A stretch of 64,000 bases of DNA. Source: Candidatus Pelagibacter sp. (GTDB taxonomy: Bacteria; Pseudomonadota; Alphaproteobacteria; Paracaedibacterales; CAIOTO01). The translations under genes and the position numbers were made by a program. The notes below the pieces were generated by a model. The model was not told where the DNA came from, searched no databases, and saw only the letters and a list, made by a program, of their open reading frames with translations. The stretch spans positions 65,746 to 129,745 of the forward strand of contig PNMQ01000006.1 in assembly GCA_013823725.1 (NCBI GenBank), written 5' to 3'. Shown here piece by piece: positions 7,424 to 15,547 of the stretch. The first letter of the stretch is position 1, and the number at the start of each line of letters is the position of its first letter.

Positions 7424-9190
7424 ATGAGTTTTCATCCATTACTTCTCAAACAGATAACGACCGTCCTGGCGAATATTAAAAACAATAACTCATGTTCGTT
7501 CGACGATCTTTTTTACCATATATCTCAAACGTACCAAAACCAAATGGACACTATTAAACGATTAGAGTCTGAAATAAGAGAATTAAAAAATTTACCTGAG
7601 ATACAAAAACAAGCTTTAGAAATGGAAAAAATTCACGCTCTTCGAGAGGATGAAAAGAGATACAGGACACTCTATGAAATTTCATCAGATGCTGTTTTGA
7701 TTCTTGAAAATGAACAAATTATTGATTGCAACCAAGCAGCATTGGGTATGTTCAAATACAAAGACATAGAAGTATTCAAACAAACTTCATTAGAAGAACT
7801 ATGGCCGCGCGTTGAACAACAATACAACAAAAAAACAAACAATTTCAAGTCAGAAAAAAAAAGCAATAAAAGTAACGCCGAGCAGCCTCTCTTTCACTTT
7901 GAATGGACCCATAAACGATCAGATGGAGAACTTTTTCCTGCTGAAGTAATACTTTATAGCTTTATAATATCAAATCGTCAATTCATACAAGCTGTCATTA
8001 GAGATATCACTGTCCAAAAAAAAATTGAAGAAAATCTAATTAAAGCTAAAGAAGCTGCGGAAAAGCAAAATAAAGCAAAAAGTGTATTCTTAGCAAACAT
8101 GAGCCATGAAATTCGCACCCCAACCAATGCAATCGTAGGATTTTGTGAATTACTACAATCTACAAATTTAAATGACATACAAAAAAAAATGCTTTTAAAT
8201 TTAAAAGACTCTTCCAAACTTTTACTATCATTCATCAACAACGTACTAACATTTTCTTCTCTTGAAGAAGGAGCTTTAACCTTAGATGTTGCAACCACAA
8301 ATCTAGTGGTGACATTCGATTCAATACATGAAATTGTAGCACCACTTCTTGGTGCAAAAAATTTATGCTACGAATGCGATATCCCACAAAACTTTCCCTA
8401 TGTAATAGCTGACGAAGACAGACTTAAACAAGTTCTAATTAATCTATTAAGTAATGCCATTAAATTTACAGATGCTGGATTAGTCAAAATAGCAATAGAA
8501 ATTTTAGAAGAAACTAGCAACGATATTCTCGTAAAAATTTCTGTCTCTGATACTGGAATAGGAATTCCCCACGAGATACAACCTAAACTTTTTAAAAGAT
8601 TTCAACAAGGAGACAGTTCTTTAACCAAAAAACATCAAGGAACAGGGCTAGGACTTGCCATAAGCAAAAGTATTGTTGAACTTATGGGTGGCACAATCGG
8701 ACTAGAAAGCGATTTTGGCAGAGGATCTTGTTTTTGGATACAAGTAAAATTTGAAAAGGTTAACAGTAAAGATACAGAGGAATTTGCCAGTACTCCTATA
8801 GATATGTCACAATTTCACAATATCAACATATTACTTGTTGAAGATAATGCTGTTAATCAGATGATAGCCACAGCCATTTTATTACAAGGAAAATCAAATG
8901 TTATTTGTGCAAATAATGGAGAAGAAGGTATAAAAATACTGTTAGAACGGGATATTGACATCATTTTAATGGATATTCACATGCCTATTATGGACGGTTA
9001 TACAGCATCAACACTGATAAGAGAACTTAATGATCCTGTCAAACGAAACACCCCGATCATTGCTGTTACGGCCAATGTCATGCAAAATGAAATTGATCTA
9101 TGCAGGGAACATAAAATGAACGACTATATCGCAAAACCTATTGCTTCAGAAAAACTATTTCGCATATTAGAAAAATGGATTAAAAAATAA
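7424..9190 (+). CDS. PAS-containing hybrid histidine kinase/response regulator
   Basis: Soluble sensor kinase of 588 residues with no visible membrane segment. Residues about 75-205 form a PAS domain (RYRTLYEISSDAVLILENEQ ... AVIRDITVQ). The dimerisation domain follows, with the phospho-accepting His228 in MSHEIRTP. The ATPase domain shows the N-box (QVLINLLSNAIKF), the G1 box (DTGIGIP) and the G2 box (GTGLGLAISKS). The C-terminal receiver domain (about 470-585) has NILLVEDNAVNQ, the phospho-acceptor Asp517 in LMDIHMPIMDG, the Thr of AVTANV and the Lys of YIAKPI. All catalytic residues are present. No separate partner regulator or HPt protein is encoded nearby, so the output is unknown. The PAS ligand cannot be told from sequence. 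Confidence 0.92.
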   Translation: MSFHPLLLKQITTVLANIKNNNSCSFDDLFYHISQTYQNQMDTIKRLESEIRELKNLPEIQKQALEMEKIHALREDEKRYRTLYEISSDAVLILENEQIIDCNQAALGMFKYKDIEVFKQTSLEELWPRVEQQYNKKTNNFKSEKKSNKSNAEQPLFHFEWTHKRSDGELFPAEVILYSFIISNRQFIQAVIRDITVQKKIEENLIKAKEAAEKQNKAKSVFLANMSHEIRTPTNAIVGFCELLQSTNLNDIQKKMLLNLKDSSKLLLSFINNVLTFSSLEEGALTLDVATTNLVVTFDSIHEIVAPLLGAKNLCYECDIPQNFPYVIADEDRLKQVLINLLSNAIKFTDAGLVKIAIEILEETSNDILVKISVSDTGIGIPHEIQPKLFKRFQQGDSSLTKKHQGTGLGLAISKSIVELMGGTIGLESDFGRGSCFWIQVKFEKVNSKDTEEFASTPIDMSQFHNINILLVEDNAVNQMIATAILLQGKSNVICANNGEEGIKILLERDIDIILMDIHMPIMDGYTASTLIRELNDPVKRNTPIIAVTANVMQNEIDLCREHKMNDYIAKPIASEKLFRILEKWIKK

Positions 9191-9309
9191 AAGAAACACA
9201 AGTAATATTGACTTAACAATCTAGCTCTTCCACAGAAACATCAAGTTAGAACATTTACAATAAGATTGAATGTATACTTAGTTAAAACGAAATCCTAACC
9301 AGAAAAAAA

Positions 9310-9804
9310 CTAATCATGGTCTTTTTTGAACGCAGAAAATGAAACAACGTTATCTAAAGGCTTGTCACTATCCTCAACTTTTATTTTATTTTCTTCATCG
9401 AGCTCATCCATTAACGCTTGCAAATGCTCAGCATCAAGAGCAATATCATCAGTCGAAAACTCAATTCCAAAATCAACAGAAGGATCTGAAAATTTTAAAA
9501 TTGAAGCATACGGAACAACTATATTATACTCTTCATCATCGAAAATAAGGGTGACACTAAATGCGTCATCTTCAGCTTTTAAATCCCAAAATTCATATTG
9601 CAAACAAATCATCATGTCTTGAGGATATTCTTCTCTAACGTTTTCCGGTAAAGATACACCTGGAAAGTGTGTTAAAAACTCTATATAAAAATAATGATTT
9701 TCAGGAATACCTTTTTCAGAAGCATAACGCAACAAATCGCGTATTGCTTGCCTCATTGCTTTTTGAATAAATAAATCGTAATTAATAGATCCATTTTTCA
9801 GCAT
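9310..9804 (-). CDS. sspB: SspB-like ClpXP adaptor (alpha type)
   Basis: Adaptor that delivers ssrA-tagged polypeptides to the ClpXP protease. The 164 residues match the alphaproteobacterial SspB family: the helical start INYDLFIQKAMRQAIRDLL, then FYIEFLTHFPGVSLPENVRE, the FEIWDL-like core CLQYEFWDLKAEDDAFSVTL, and the VVPYASILKFSDPSVDFGI strand region. An acidic linker leads to the C-terminal DNVVSFSAFKKD, which resembles the conserved tail that docks on ClpX. It lies about 70 bases downstream of ssrA on the same strand, so tag and tag-reader are linked. No strong promoter was seen between them; a weak one (TTGATT at 9851-9846 on the minus strand) is possible. Confidence 0.88.
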   Translation of the reverse strand: MLKNGSINYDLFIQKAMRQAIRDLLRYASEKGIPENHYFYIEFLTHFPGVSLPENVREEYPQDMMICLQYEFWDLKAEDDAFSVTLIFDDEEYNIVVPYASILKFSDPSVDFGIEFSTDDIALDAEHLQALMDELDEENKIKVEDSDKPLDNVVSFSAFKKDHD

Positions 9805-9875
9805 AATAGCCCTAATTTAAAAAAATATTACTTGTATATTAAATGAATCAAGAAAATAAAGCTAGCATAAATCGA

Positions 9876-10233
9876 TTAATGGGGGCTATTCTGTTGCCCG
9901 GAAGCCCCCCAACCGCTACAGAAAACTACGTTATATTTCGATACGAAATTTTAGGCAGCTTTACGGTCGCTACGACGACGAGCACCATTTGCAGGAACGC
10001 GTGTGTTGCGATTCGCGGACTGACGTCCACTGTTAGAAGCAGAATTTACATTGCCGCTTATAAAAATTAGCCCGATAACGACGGTACAATGCCGAGCAAA
10101 ACAACTTATCTTTACTACGCACGTCGAAGCTATTTCGTCCCCATATTCAATTGGTGGAGACGCCGGGTACCGCCCCCGGGTCCGCAACGCTTATTCCATA
10201 ACTGGTTTATTGCCATAGATGATTTTCATCATC
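9876..10233 (-). ncRNA. ssrA: tmRNA, circularly permuted two-piece form
   Basis: Transfer-messenger RNA that frees stalled ribosomes. On the minus strand the acceptor piece comes first: the T arm CCGGG-GGCGGTA-CCCGG, then CGTCTCC, A and CCA, with the CCA ending at 10152. After a 9-base linker the coding piece starts GGGGACG at 10142. GGGGACG pairs with CGTCTCC over seven positions including one G-U, which proves the permuted layout. Next come GCTTCGACG, a pseudoknot-like region (GCTCG/CGGGC), and the tag frame from about 10055 to its TAA at 9953-9951. A hairpin ATTTCG-TAT-CGAAAT follows, then a GGGGGCT/AGCCCCC stem (9909-9881). The deduced tag has about 34 residues, is rich in Arg and ends RRRSDRKAA. 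Exact piece ends are approximate. Confidence 0.9.
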
Positions 10234-10268
10234 AATACTATTATATAACAAAAAATCAAAAAAATCAT
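10218..10268 (-). promoter_or_regulatory. ssrA promoter and 5' hairpin
   Basis: On the minus strand a perfect TATAAT lies at 10245-10240, with ATGATT at 10268-10263 as a -35-like element 17 bases upstream. The expected start, seven bases after the -10 box, is a G at 10233. From exactly that base the sequence GATGAT-GAAA-ATCATC forms a perfect 6-bp hairpin with a GNRA loop (10233-10218), so the primary transcript would begin with a stem-loop. This supports a dedicated strong promoter for tmRNA. Confidence 0.65.
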
Positions 10269-10462
10269 TAAATAAGTTGAATTGTAAAAAACTAGCCACT
10301 AAAGATTTTTTTGAAATATTATTAAAGTCTTCATCTTCAAAACGACATTACTTATGCAACTCCGTAGAATTATGGTCTTTTTTGATCTTAGAATATGCTG
10401 ATTTAGTCAGAATCTCTTAAACCTTTAGCAGTATCAAACCATTTAAAAAAACCACACTATCA

Positions 10463-12142
10463 TTACTTGCTTAAAGGTTTATATTTTATTCGTGTTGGTT
10501 GCAAAGCATCAATACCAAAGCGACGTTTACGATCTTCTTCGTAGGCCCCATAGTTTCCTTCAAACCATTCAACGTGGCTATCGCCTTCGAACGCTAGAAT
10601 ATGGGTTGCAATCCTGTCTAAGAAAAAACGGTCATGCGAAATAACAACAGCACAACCAGCAAAATTTAGTAATGCTTCTTCTAGAGATCGTAGAGTTTCA
10701 ACGTCCAAATCATTTGTTGGCTCGTCTAAAAGAAGTACATTTGCACCGGACTTTAAAATTTTTGCTAAGTGCACACGATTACGTTCTCCACCAGATAGCA
10801 TGCCTATTTTCTTTTGTTGATCTGAACCTTTAAAGTTGAACCAACTGCAATAAGCACGGCTAGGAACTGATTTTTTACCCAACTGTACAACATCTAAACC
10901 ATCGGAAATTTCTTCCCATAAAGTTTTATTATCGTTCAATGCGTGTCGTGACTGATCAACATAACCAAGATTCACAGATTCACCCACTTCAATTTTGCCT
11001 GAATCGGCTGTTTCACGTTCCGTCATTAGCTTAAAGAGCGTTGTTTTACCCGCACCGTTTGGACCAATAACACCGACAATTCCTCCTCTTGGAAGTTTAA
11101 AATTCAGATCATCGATCAACAACCTATCTTCAAAACCTTTGGAAACATTGGTAAAGTTGATAACGGTATCCCCTAACCTGTCGCCTGCTGGGATAACAAT
11201 AGAACCATCACCTGTTCCAGCGTCATAAGTTTGGTTTAATAAATCTTCATAAGCATTGATACGTGCTTTTGATTTACTTTGTCGTCCTTTGGGTGATTGT
11301 CGAATCCACTCTAATTCTCTTTCCAATTGTTTTTGCTTAGATGATTCAGTTTTTTGCTCTTGCATCAAACGCTTTTGCTTATTTTCTAACCAATCAGAAT
11401 AGTTTCCTTCAAAAGGGAAACCTTGACCACGGTCAACTTCTAAAATCCAACTGACAACATTATCCAAAAAGTAGCGATCGTGGGTAATCAATACGACAGT
11501 TCCCTTGTATTCCTGCAAATGGCGTTCTAACCATGCAACTGATTCAGCATCAAGGTGGTTTGTTGGCTCGTCGAGAAGTAATAAATCTGGCTTTTGCATC
11601 AATAAACTACACAATGCAATACGTCTTTTCTCTCCACCCGATAAAAACTCTACTGAAGAATCTGCTGAAGGGCAACGTAATGCATCCATAGCAATTTCAA
11701 TTTGGCGATCTAAATCCCATGCATTTAAAGCATCAATTTGGTCTTGAACATGGGTTTGTTGTTCAAGCAGTGCATTCATTTCTTCATCAGACATGGGTTC
11801 TGAAAATTTCAAGTTAATTGCATCAAATTCTTGAAGCAATTGAGTCACTCTACCTAAATCTTTTTTAATATTATCAATGACATTTAAACTGGGATCTAAT
11901 TGTGGTTCTTGAGGTAAGTATCCAATTGTAGCTCCTTCTGCAGCCCATGCTTCACCTTGAAATTCTTTATCAAGACCAGCCATAATTTTTAATATCGTTG
12001 ACTTACCTGCACCATTAGGACCGATCACACCAATTTTTACTCCCGGTAAAAATGAAAGCCATAAATCTTTAATAACTTCTTTTCCACCAGGGTAAGCTTT
12101 ACGAAGTTCTTTAATCACATAAACGTATTGATAGGAAGCCAT
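10463..12142 (-). CDS. ettA: Energy-dependent translational throttle protein (ABC-F)
   Basis: Cytosolic ABC-F ATPase that binds the ribosomal E site and gates elongation according to ATP/ADP state. The 559 residues match EttA in length and start ([22 protein letters not shown]). There are two ATPase modules: Walker [10 protein letters not shown] near residue 40 and GPNGAGKTT near 360; signature motifs [12 protein letters not shown] and [13 protein letters not shown]; Walker [13 protein letters not shown] and [11 protein letters not shown] with catalytic Glu. The linker between modules is present ([19 protein letters not shown]), as is the arm-type insert in the first module. No membrane domain exists. 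It is flanked by ssrA/sspB, so three translation-quality genes are grouped on the minus strand, though each gap is over 150 bases. Confidence 0.93.
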   Translation of the reverse strand: MASYQYVYVIKELRKAYPGGKEVIKDLWLSFLPGVKIGVIGPNGAGKSTILKIMAGLDKEFQGEAWAAEGATIGYLPQEPQLDPSLNVIDNIKKDLGRVTQLLQEFDAINLKFSEPMSDEEMNALLEQQTHVQDQIDALNAWDLDRQIEIAMDALRCPSADSSVEFLSGGEKRRIALCSLLMQKPDLLLLDEPTNHLDAESVAWLERHLQEYKGTVVLITHDRYFLDNVVSWILEVDRGQGFPFEGNYSDWLENKQKRLMQEQKTESSKQKQLERELEWIRQSPKGRQSKSKARINAYEDLLNQTYDAGTGDGSIVIPAGDRLGDTVINFTNVSKGFEDRLLIDDLNFKLPRGGIVGVIGPNGAGKTTLFKLMTERETADSGKIEVGESVNLGYVDQSRHALNDNKTLWEEISDGLDVVQLGKKSVPSRAYCSWFNFKGSDQQKKIGMLSGGERNRVHLAKILKSGANVLLLDEPTNDLDVETLRSLEEALLNFAGCAVVISHDRFFLDRIATHILAFEGDSHVEWFEGNYGAYEEDRKRRFGIDALQPTRIKYKPLSK

Positions 12143-12292
12143 ATTTTTTTCAAATCTTTTTTAATTCAATCTTTTTAAACATGCACTAAAATGTCTAAAA
12201 TATCAAGAATTTCCTGAATTGAGATCTGTTAAACCTACTAAAAAAGTTTACTTATGAAGTAAAGAATCTTCTAAAAGCAAGTTTATAAAAGC

Positions 12293-14041
12293 TTAAGAAT
12301 GCCAACCACGTGACATAATATTCATATCTGCCGCCGGGTGTAATCTTGGGAAACTGACGAGGTCTGGCCAATACATTATTCGGACCTTATTATCAGAAAA
12401 TAGTGTTTTGATAGCACAAGTGTCTTTAATTTTTTGAGATAAATGATCTAGTATTTTCTCTACTTCTACACCTTCTGAATGAGCATATAATTGATCCACA
12501 TATTCATCAATCATCACATCAGAAATACCAGCAATATTAACAGCTGAACGAACATTTATAGATTTAAAGATTTCAAATGATTTTTTTAAATCAACGGTAT
12601 CTATCTGTAGCCACGAATAAAATAAAAGGTCAAAGTCTAATTTATTCACTGCTGATTCGTAAACAATAGAATCATACAACGCAATATCGAGCATAATTCC
12701 AATTTTTTGTAAAAGAAACTTTAAAAAATGAGCTACTTTTAATAGATTAGAATCCTTCAACATAAGACTAAGATGAACAGGCTGCATATTTTTATCATGC
12801 AATATTTTGTTTTGAAAACTGTAACCATGCTTCAAAAGGTATTTTTTGGAAACGTTAATTTTACTGACAATAGATTTCCACAGTAATTTATGCTCTTGGT
12901 TTAAAGAGCTATCTACCAATTTGAGAGAATCAAATTCAGAATGTTGAAAATATTGAAGATCAAGATCTTCTGGTTGAGTTTGCTTTTTAAACACAGATAT
13001 TATTCCATCTACTACTTTCATATCGTTATCAAAAAAAAGCTTATTAATGTATTCTGGCTCAATAAGCATTAATATTGCTTTTCTTAAATTTTGATCTTGC
13101 AAACTTTTTTTTCTCATATTTAAAACAACAGAACGAACAGCCCAAGGTTTCTTTAATTGGAGCTCTGCCATTGCAAATTGATTTTTTCGAGAAGATGAAT
13201 TATAATTTTTCTTCCATCTTTTAGGATTTGTTTCAAAAAAAACATCAAATTTTTTTGCTAAAAAGGACTGGTAACAAACATCTTGGTTTTTATAAAGATC
13301 TATAATAATTTTTAGAAAATTATTTTTCCCCCTACCGTCTTCATTTTTTTCTGCCCAATAATGTAAATATTTCTCTAACTCTACACTTTTTCCCACTAAA
13401 GCATTTTTAACTTTATAAGGACCCGTACCATCTAGAACCGTCATTCCAGAATTCATAAAATTCAGTTTATCTAATTGTCTTTTGGATAAAATGGGAATTT
13501 GTGACAATTGACGTATGAACAATTTGACTAATCGCACAGATTCTAAAGCACTGAAAGAAATCACAATTTCATAAGGTGATTTAATTTCTATACTTGAAAT
13601 ATTGTTCAAAATTGATTGATATTTCAGTGAACCATATTTTTTTAGGACCTCAAAAGTTTTTTTTATATCTTTTGCATCCATTTTTTTTTCCGAATGAAAA
13701 AGAATGTCCTTTTTTAAATGAAAAGTTATACTCTTTAAATTATAAGTTACCTTTGAACATAACCAAGGATATAAAACACCAGGTTCCAGTGATGATTCTA
13801 TCATAAGCGTTTCGTAACACATCCAAAGATAAGGAAACGGTATTCCTGTCGTTGAAAACATATTCAAATTATCAAAAGATCCAACGCCCGCTAGCCTTAG
13901 CGTTCCTACTTTTGGTGCATTTATATTGACTATTTTTCTGTGTAAATGTAAAGGTTTGTTGTTATTAATGCAAATCTCGTTGGCGTAAAGGCATGCATTA
14001 GACCAGCTAACAAATATAATAAATTTTAAAACAAAATACAT
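12293..14041 (-). CDS. Family 5 extracellular solute-binding protein (YejA-like)
   Basis: Periplasmic peptide- or opine-binding component of an ABC importer, closest in layout to the YejA/microcin C-type group. The ATG at 14041 overlaps the asd stop as TAATG, which is typical of coupled genes; an upstream in-frame start at 14071 would lie inside asd. The signal peptide is MYFVLKFIIFVSWSNACLYA. Family marks include GTLRLAGVGSFDNLNMFS, YETLMIESSLEPGVLYPWL, FHLKKDILFHSEKKMDAKDIKKTFE-type sequence (residues about 100-140), TGPYKV near 215, and late PADMNIMSRGWHS. No permease or ATPase gene is adjacent, so the transporter must be completed elsewhere or the protein acts alone. Ligand unknown. Confidence 0.8.
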   Translation of the reverse strand: MYFVLKFIIFVSWSNACLYANEICINNNKPLHLHRKIVNINAPKVGTLRLAGVGSFDNLNMFSTTGIPFPYLWMCYETLMIESSLEPGVLYPWLCSKVTYNLKSITFHLKKDILFHSEKKMDAKDIKKTFEVLKKYGSLKYQSILNNISSIEIKSPYEIVISFSALESVRLVKLFIRQLSQIPILSKRQLDKLNFMNSGMTVLDGTGPYKVKNALVGKSVELEKYLHYWAEKNEDGRGKNNFLKIIIDLYKNQDVCYQSFLAKKFDVFFETNPKRWKKNYNSSSRKNQFAMAELQLKKPWAVRSVVLNMRKKSLQDQNLRKAILMLIEPEYINKLFFDNDMKVVDGIISVFKKQTQPEDLDLQYFQHSEFDSLKLVDSSLNQEHKLLWKSIVSKINVSKKYLLKHGYSFQNKILHDKNMQPVHLSLMLKDSNLLKVAHFLKFLLQKIGIMLDIALYDSIVYESAVNKLDFDLLFYSWLQIDTVDLKKSFEIFKSINVRSAVNIAGISDVMIDEYVDQLYAHSEGVEVEKILDHLSQKIKDTCAIKTLFSDNKVRIMYWPDLVSFPRLHPAADMNIMSRGWHS

Positions 14042-15075
14042 TATTTCAGAAGTGATGAATACTTTTTGCAAATCACATCCGCAACCATAACACCATTCAA
14101 TGCAGCGCCTTTTAAAAGGTTATCAGCAGCACACCAAAACTTGATTGAGTTTTTGATTCTTGGATCTTTGTACAGCCTTGAAATATAAACTTCGTCTTCA
14201 TTGGTTACTTCAATAGGAGTCACATACTCATCCAATTGTTTTGAAAGAACGAGGTCTTTATGTTTAGAAATTTCCTTTTTAATTATGGAAATTTGTGGAT
14301 CTTCATCAAATTCAACATGCACATACATAGAATGTCCAACAAACACCGGGACACGGGCACAACTTGCAGATATTTCAAAATCTGAGGATAGAATACGTAA
14401 AGTTTCACGCATCATTTTCAACTCTTCTTTAGACTCTCCAGTTTCTATGATGTCGTCAATTTGTGGAATCACATTAAATGCAATTGGTTTTTGAAAAACC
14501 CCATTGTCTGCAATACCTTGATGGACCAAAACACTTTTGGTTTGGTTATCTAAAATATCCATAGCGGCTTTTCCAGCGCCTGAAACAGACTGATACGTTG
14601 AAATAATCACTCTTTTAATTTTGTAAAGATCAGATAAAGGCTTTAAAACTGAAACAAGCTGGATGGTACTACAATTGGGGTTGGCAATAATATTTTTAGC
14701 CAAACCATTCAATAAGACTTCATCATTAACACCAGGAACCACTAAAGGCACTTCCACATCCATCCTAAAATAGGAAGATTTATCAATAACGACTACACCT
14801 TTTTGACCTAGTTCAACTGCTAAATTTTGTGAAATTGAATTCTCTACCGCTAAAAAAGCGACATCTAATGACGTGTCATTTCTTTTGTCAACATGAAGCA
14901 AATTTAAAACATCTGATTCGCCGTAGCTGATGCTTGTTTTTTTAGACATGCCACTTGTAAAAGCAATTACATTGCATGCAGGAACACCAAATTGATGGAG
15001 AACAGATATAATTTTTTGGCCAACAAGTCCTGTGCTGCCAAAAACACCTATTTTAATTTTTTTTATATCTTTCAT
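14041..15075 (-). CDS. asd: Aspartate-semialdehyde dehydrogenase
   Basis: Cytosolic enzyme that reduces aspartyl phosphate to aspartate semialdehyde with NADPH, the branch point to lysine/diaminopimelate, threonine and methionine. With the ATG at 15075 (preceded by GAGAG) the protein has 344 residues, the usual length. The NADP-binding start KIKIGVFGSTGLVGQKI is clear. The catalytic Cys135 sits in NPNCSTIQL, and the QSVSGAGKAAM substrate loop and the later SCARVPVFVGHS block with the acid-base His are intact. An upstream TTG would add 11 residues. It is third in the run glmM-rpiB-asd-binding protein. Together with glmM it supplies cell-wall precursors (diaminopimelate and aminosugar). Confidence 0.93.
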   Translation of the reverse strand: MKDIKKIKIGVFGSTGLVGQKIISVLHQFGVPACNVIAFTSGMSKKTSISYGESDVLNLLHVDKRNDTSLDVAFLAVENSISQNLAVELGQKGVVVIDKSSYFRMDVEVPLVVPGVNDEVLLNGLAKNIIANPNCSTIQLVSVLKPLSDLYKIKRVIISTYQSVSGAGKAAMDILDNQTKSVLVHQGIADNGVFQKPIAFNVIPQIDDIIETGESKEELKMMRETLRILSSDFEISASCARVPVFVGHSMYVHVEFDEDPQISIIKKEISKHKDLVLSKQLDEYVTPIEVTNEDEVYISRLYKDPRIKNSIKFWCAADNLLKGAALNGVMVADVICKKYSSLLK

Positions 15076-15109
15076 GCGTAGTCTCTCATTAAAGTTTTTA
15101 AATATCAAT

Positions 15110-15547
15110 TTATTGATCGTATCGATTTAATTTTTGTACGCGAGCGATATGACGTCCGCCTTCAAATTTTTGGTTTAAAAACAAATCTATCCAACGAAAG
15201 AGATCCTTTTCATCAAACATTCTGGCACCTAAACAAAGAACATTCACATTGTTATGACGTCTTGCCAGCTCTACACTTTGATCGTTAAAAGCAACAAACG
15301 AACGAATATAGGGATGCCTGTTTGCAGCAATGGACATACCTATGCCACTTCCACAAATCAAAATACCAACACTATTTTCAATATCTTTATGAATTTCATG
15401 GCATAAGATATGTGCATAATCTGGATAATCCACACTACAGACTAAATCAAATGGTCCGAGATCTACACATTTAAAATTTTTTGAAAGTTTCTCAAACACT
15501 TTAGTCTTTAACTCAAATCCAGCATGATCGGATGCTATATATATCAT
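15110..15547 (-). CDS. rpiB: Ribose-5-phosphate isomerase B
   Basis: Interconverts ribose 5-phosphate and ribulose 5-phosphate in the pentose phosphate pathway. The 145 residues match RpiB: MIYIASDHAGFELK at the start, the catalytic Cys65 in GILICGSGIGMSIAANRH, and the ARRHNNVNVLCLGARM block that binds phosphate. The start codon overlaps the glmM stop as ATGA, so translation is probably coupled. The family also includes LacA/LacB sugar isomerases, but the sequence and lack of other lactose genes favour RpiB. It may be the only ribose isomerase of this reduced genome. Confidence 0.92.
   Translation of the reverse strand: MIYIASDHAGFELKTKVFEKLSKNFKCVDLGPFDLVCSVDYPDYAHILCHEIHKDIENSVGILICGSGIGMSIAANRHPYIRSFVAFNDQSVELARRHNNVNVLCLGARMFDEKDLFRWIDLFLNQKFEGGRHIARVQKLNRYDQ

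Noticed and set aside
9843-10271. Short open frames on both strands (plus 9843-10070 and 10089-10271, minus 9951-10187)
   Set aside because: They lie inside the tmRNA gene; the base pairing of GGGGACG with CGTCTCC-ACCA and the tag frame explain the sequence. Only the last 34 codons of the minus frame are translated, as the tag.
12143-12292. Possible small RNA between ettA and the solute-binding gene
   Set aside because: No promoter-terminator pair or stable stem was seen in 150 bases.
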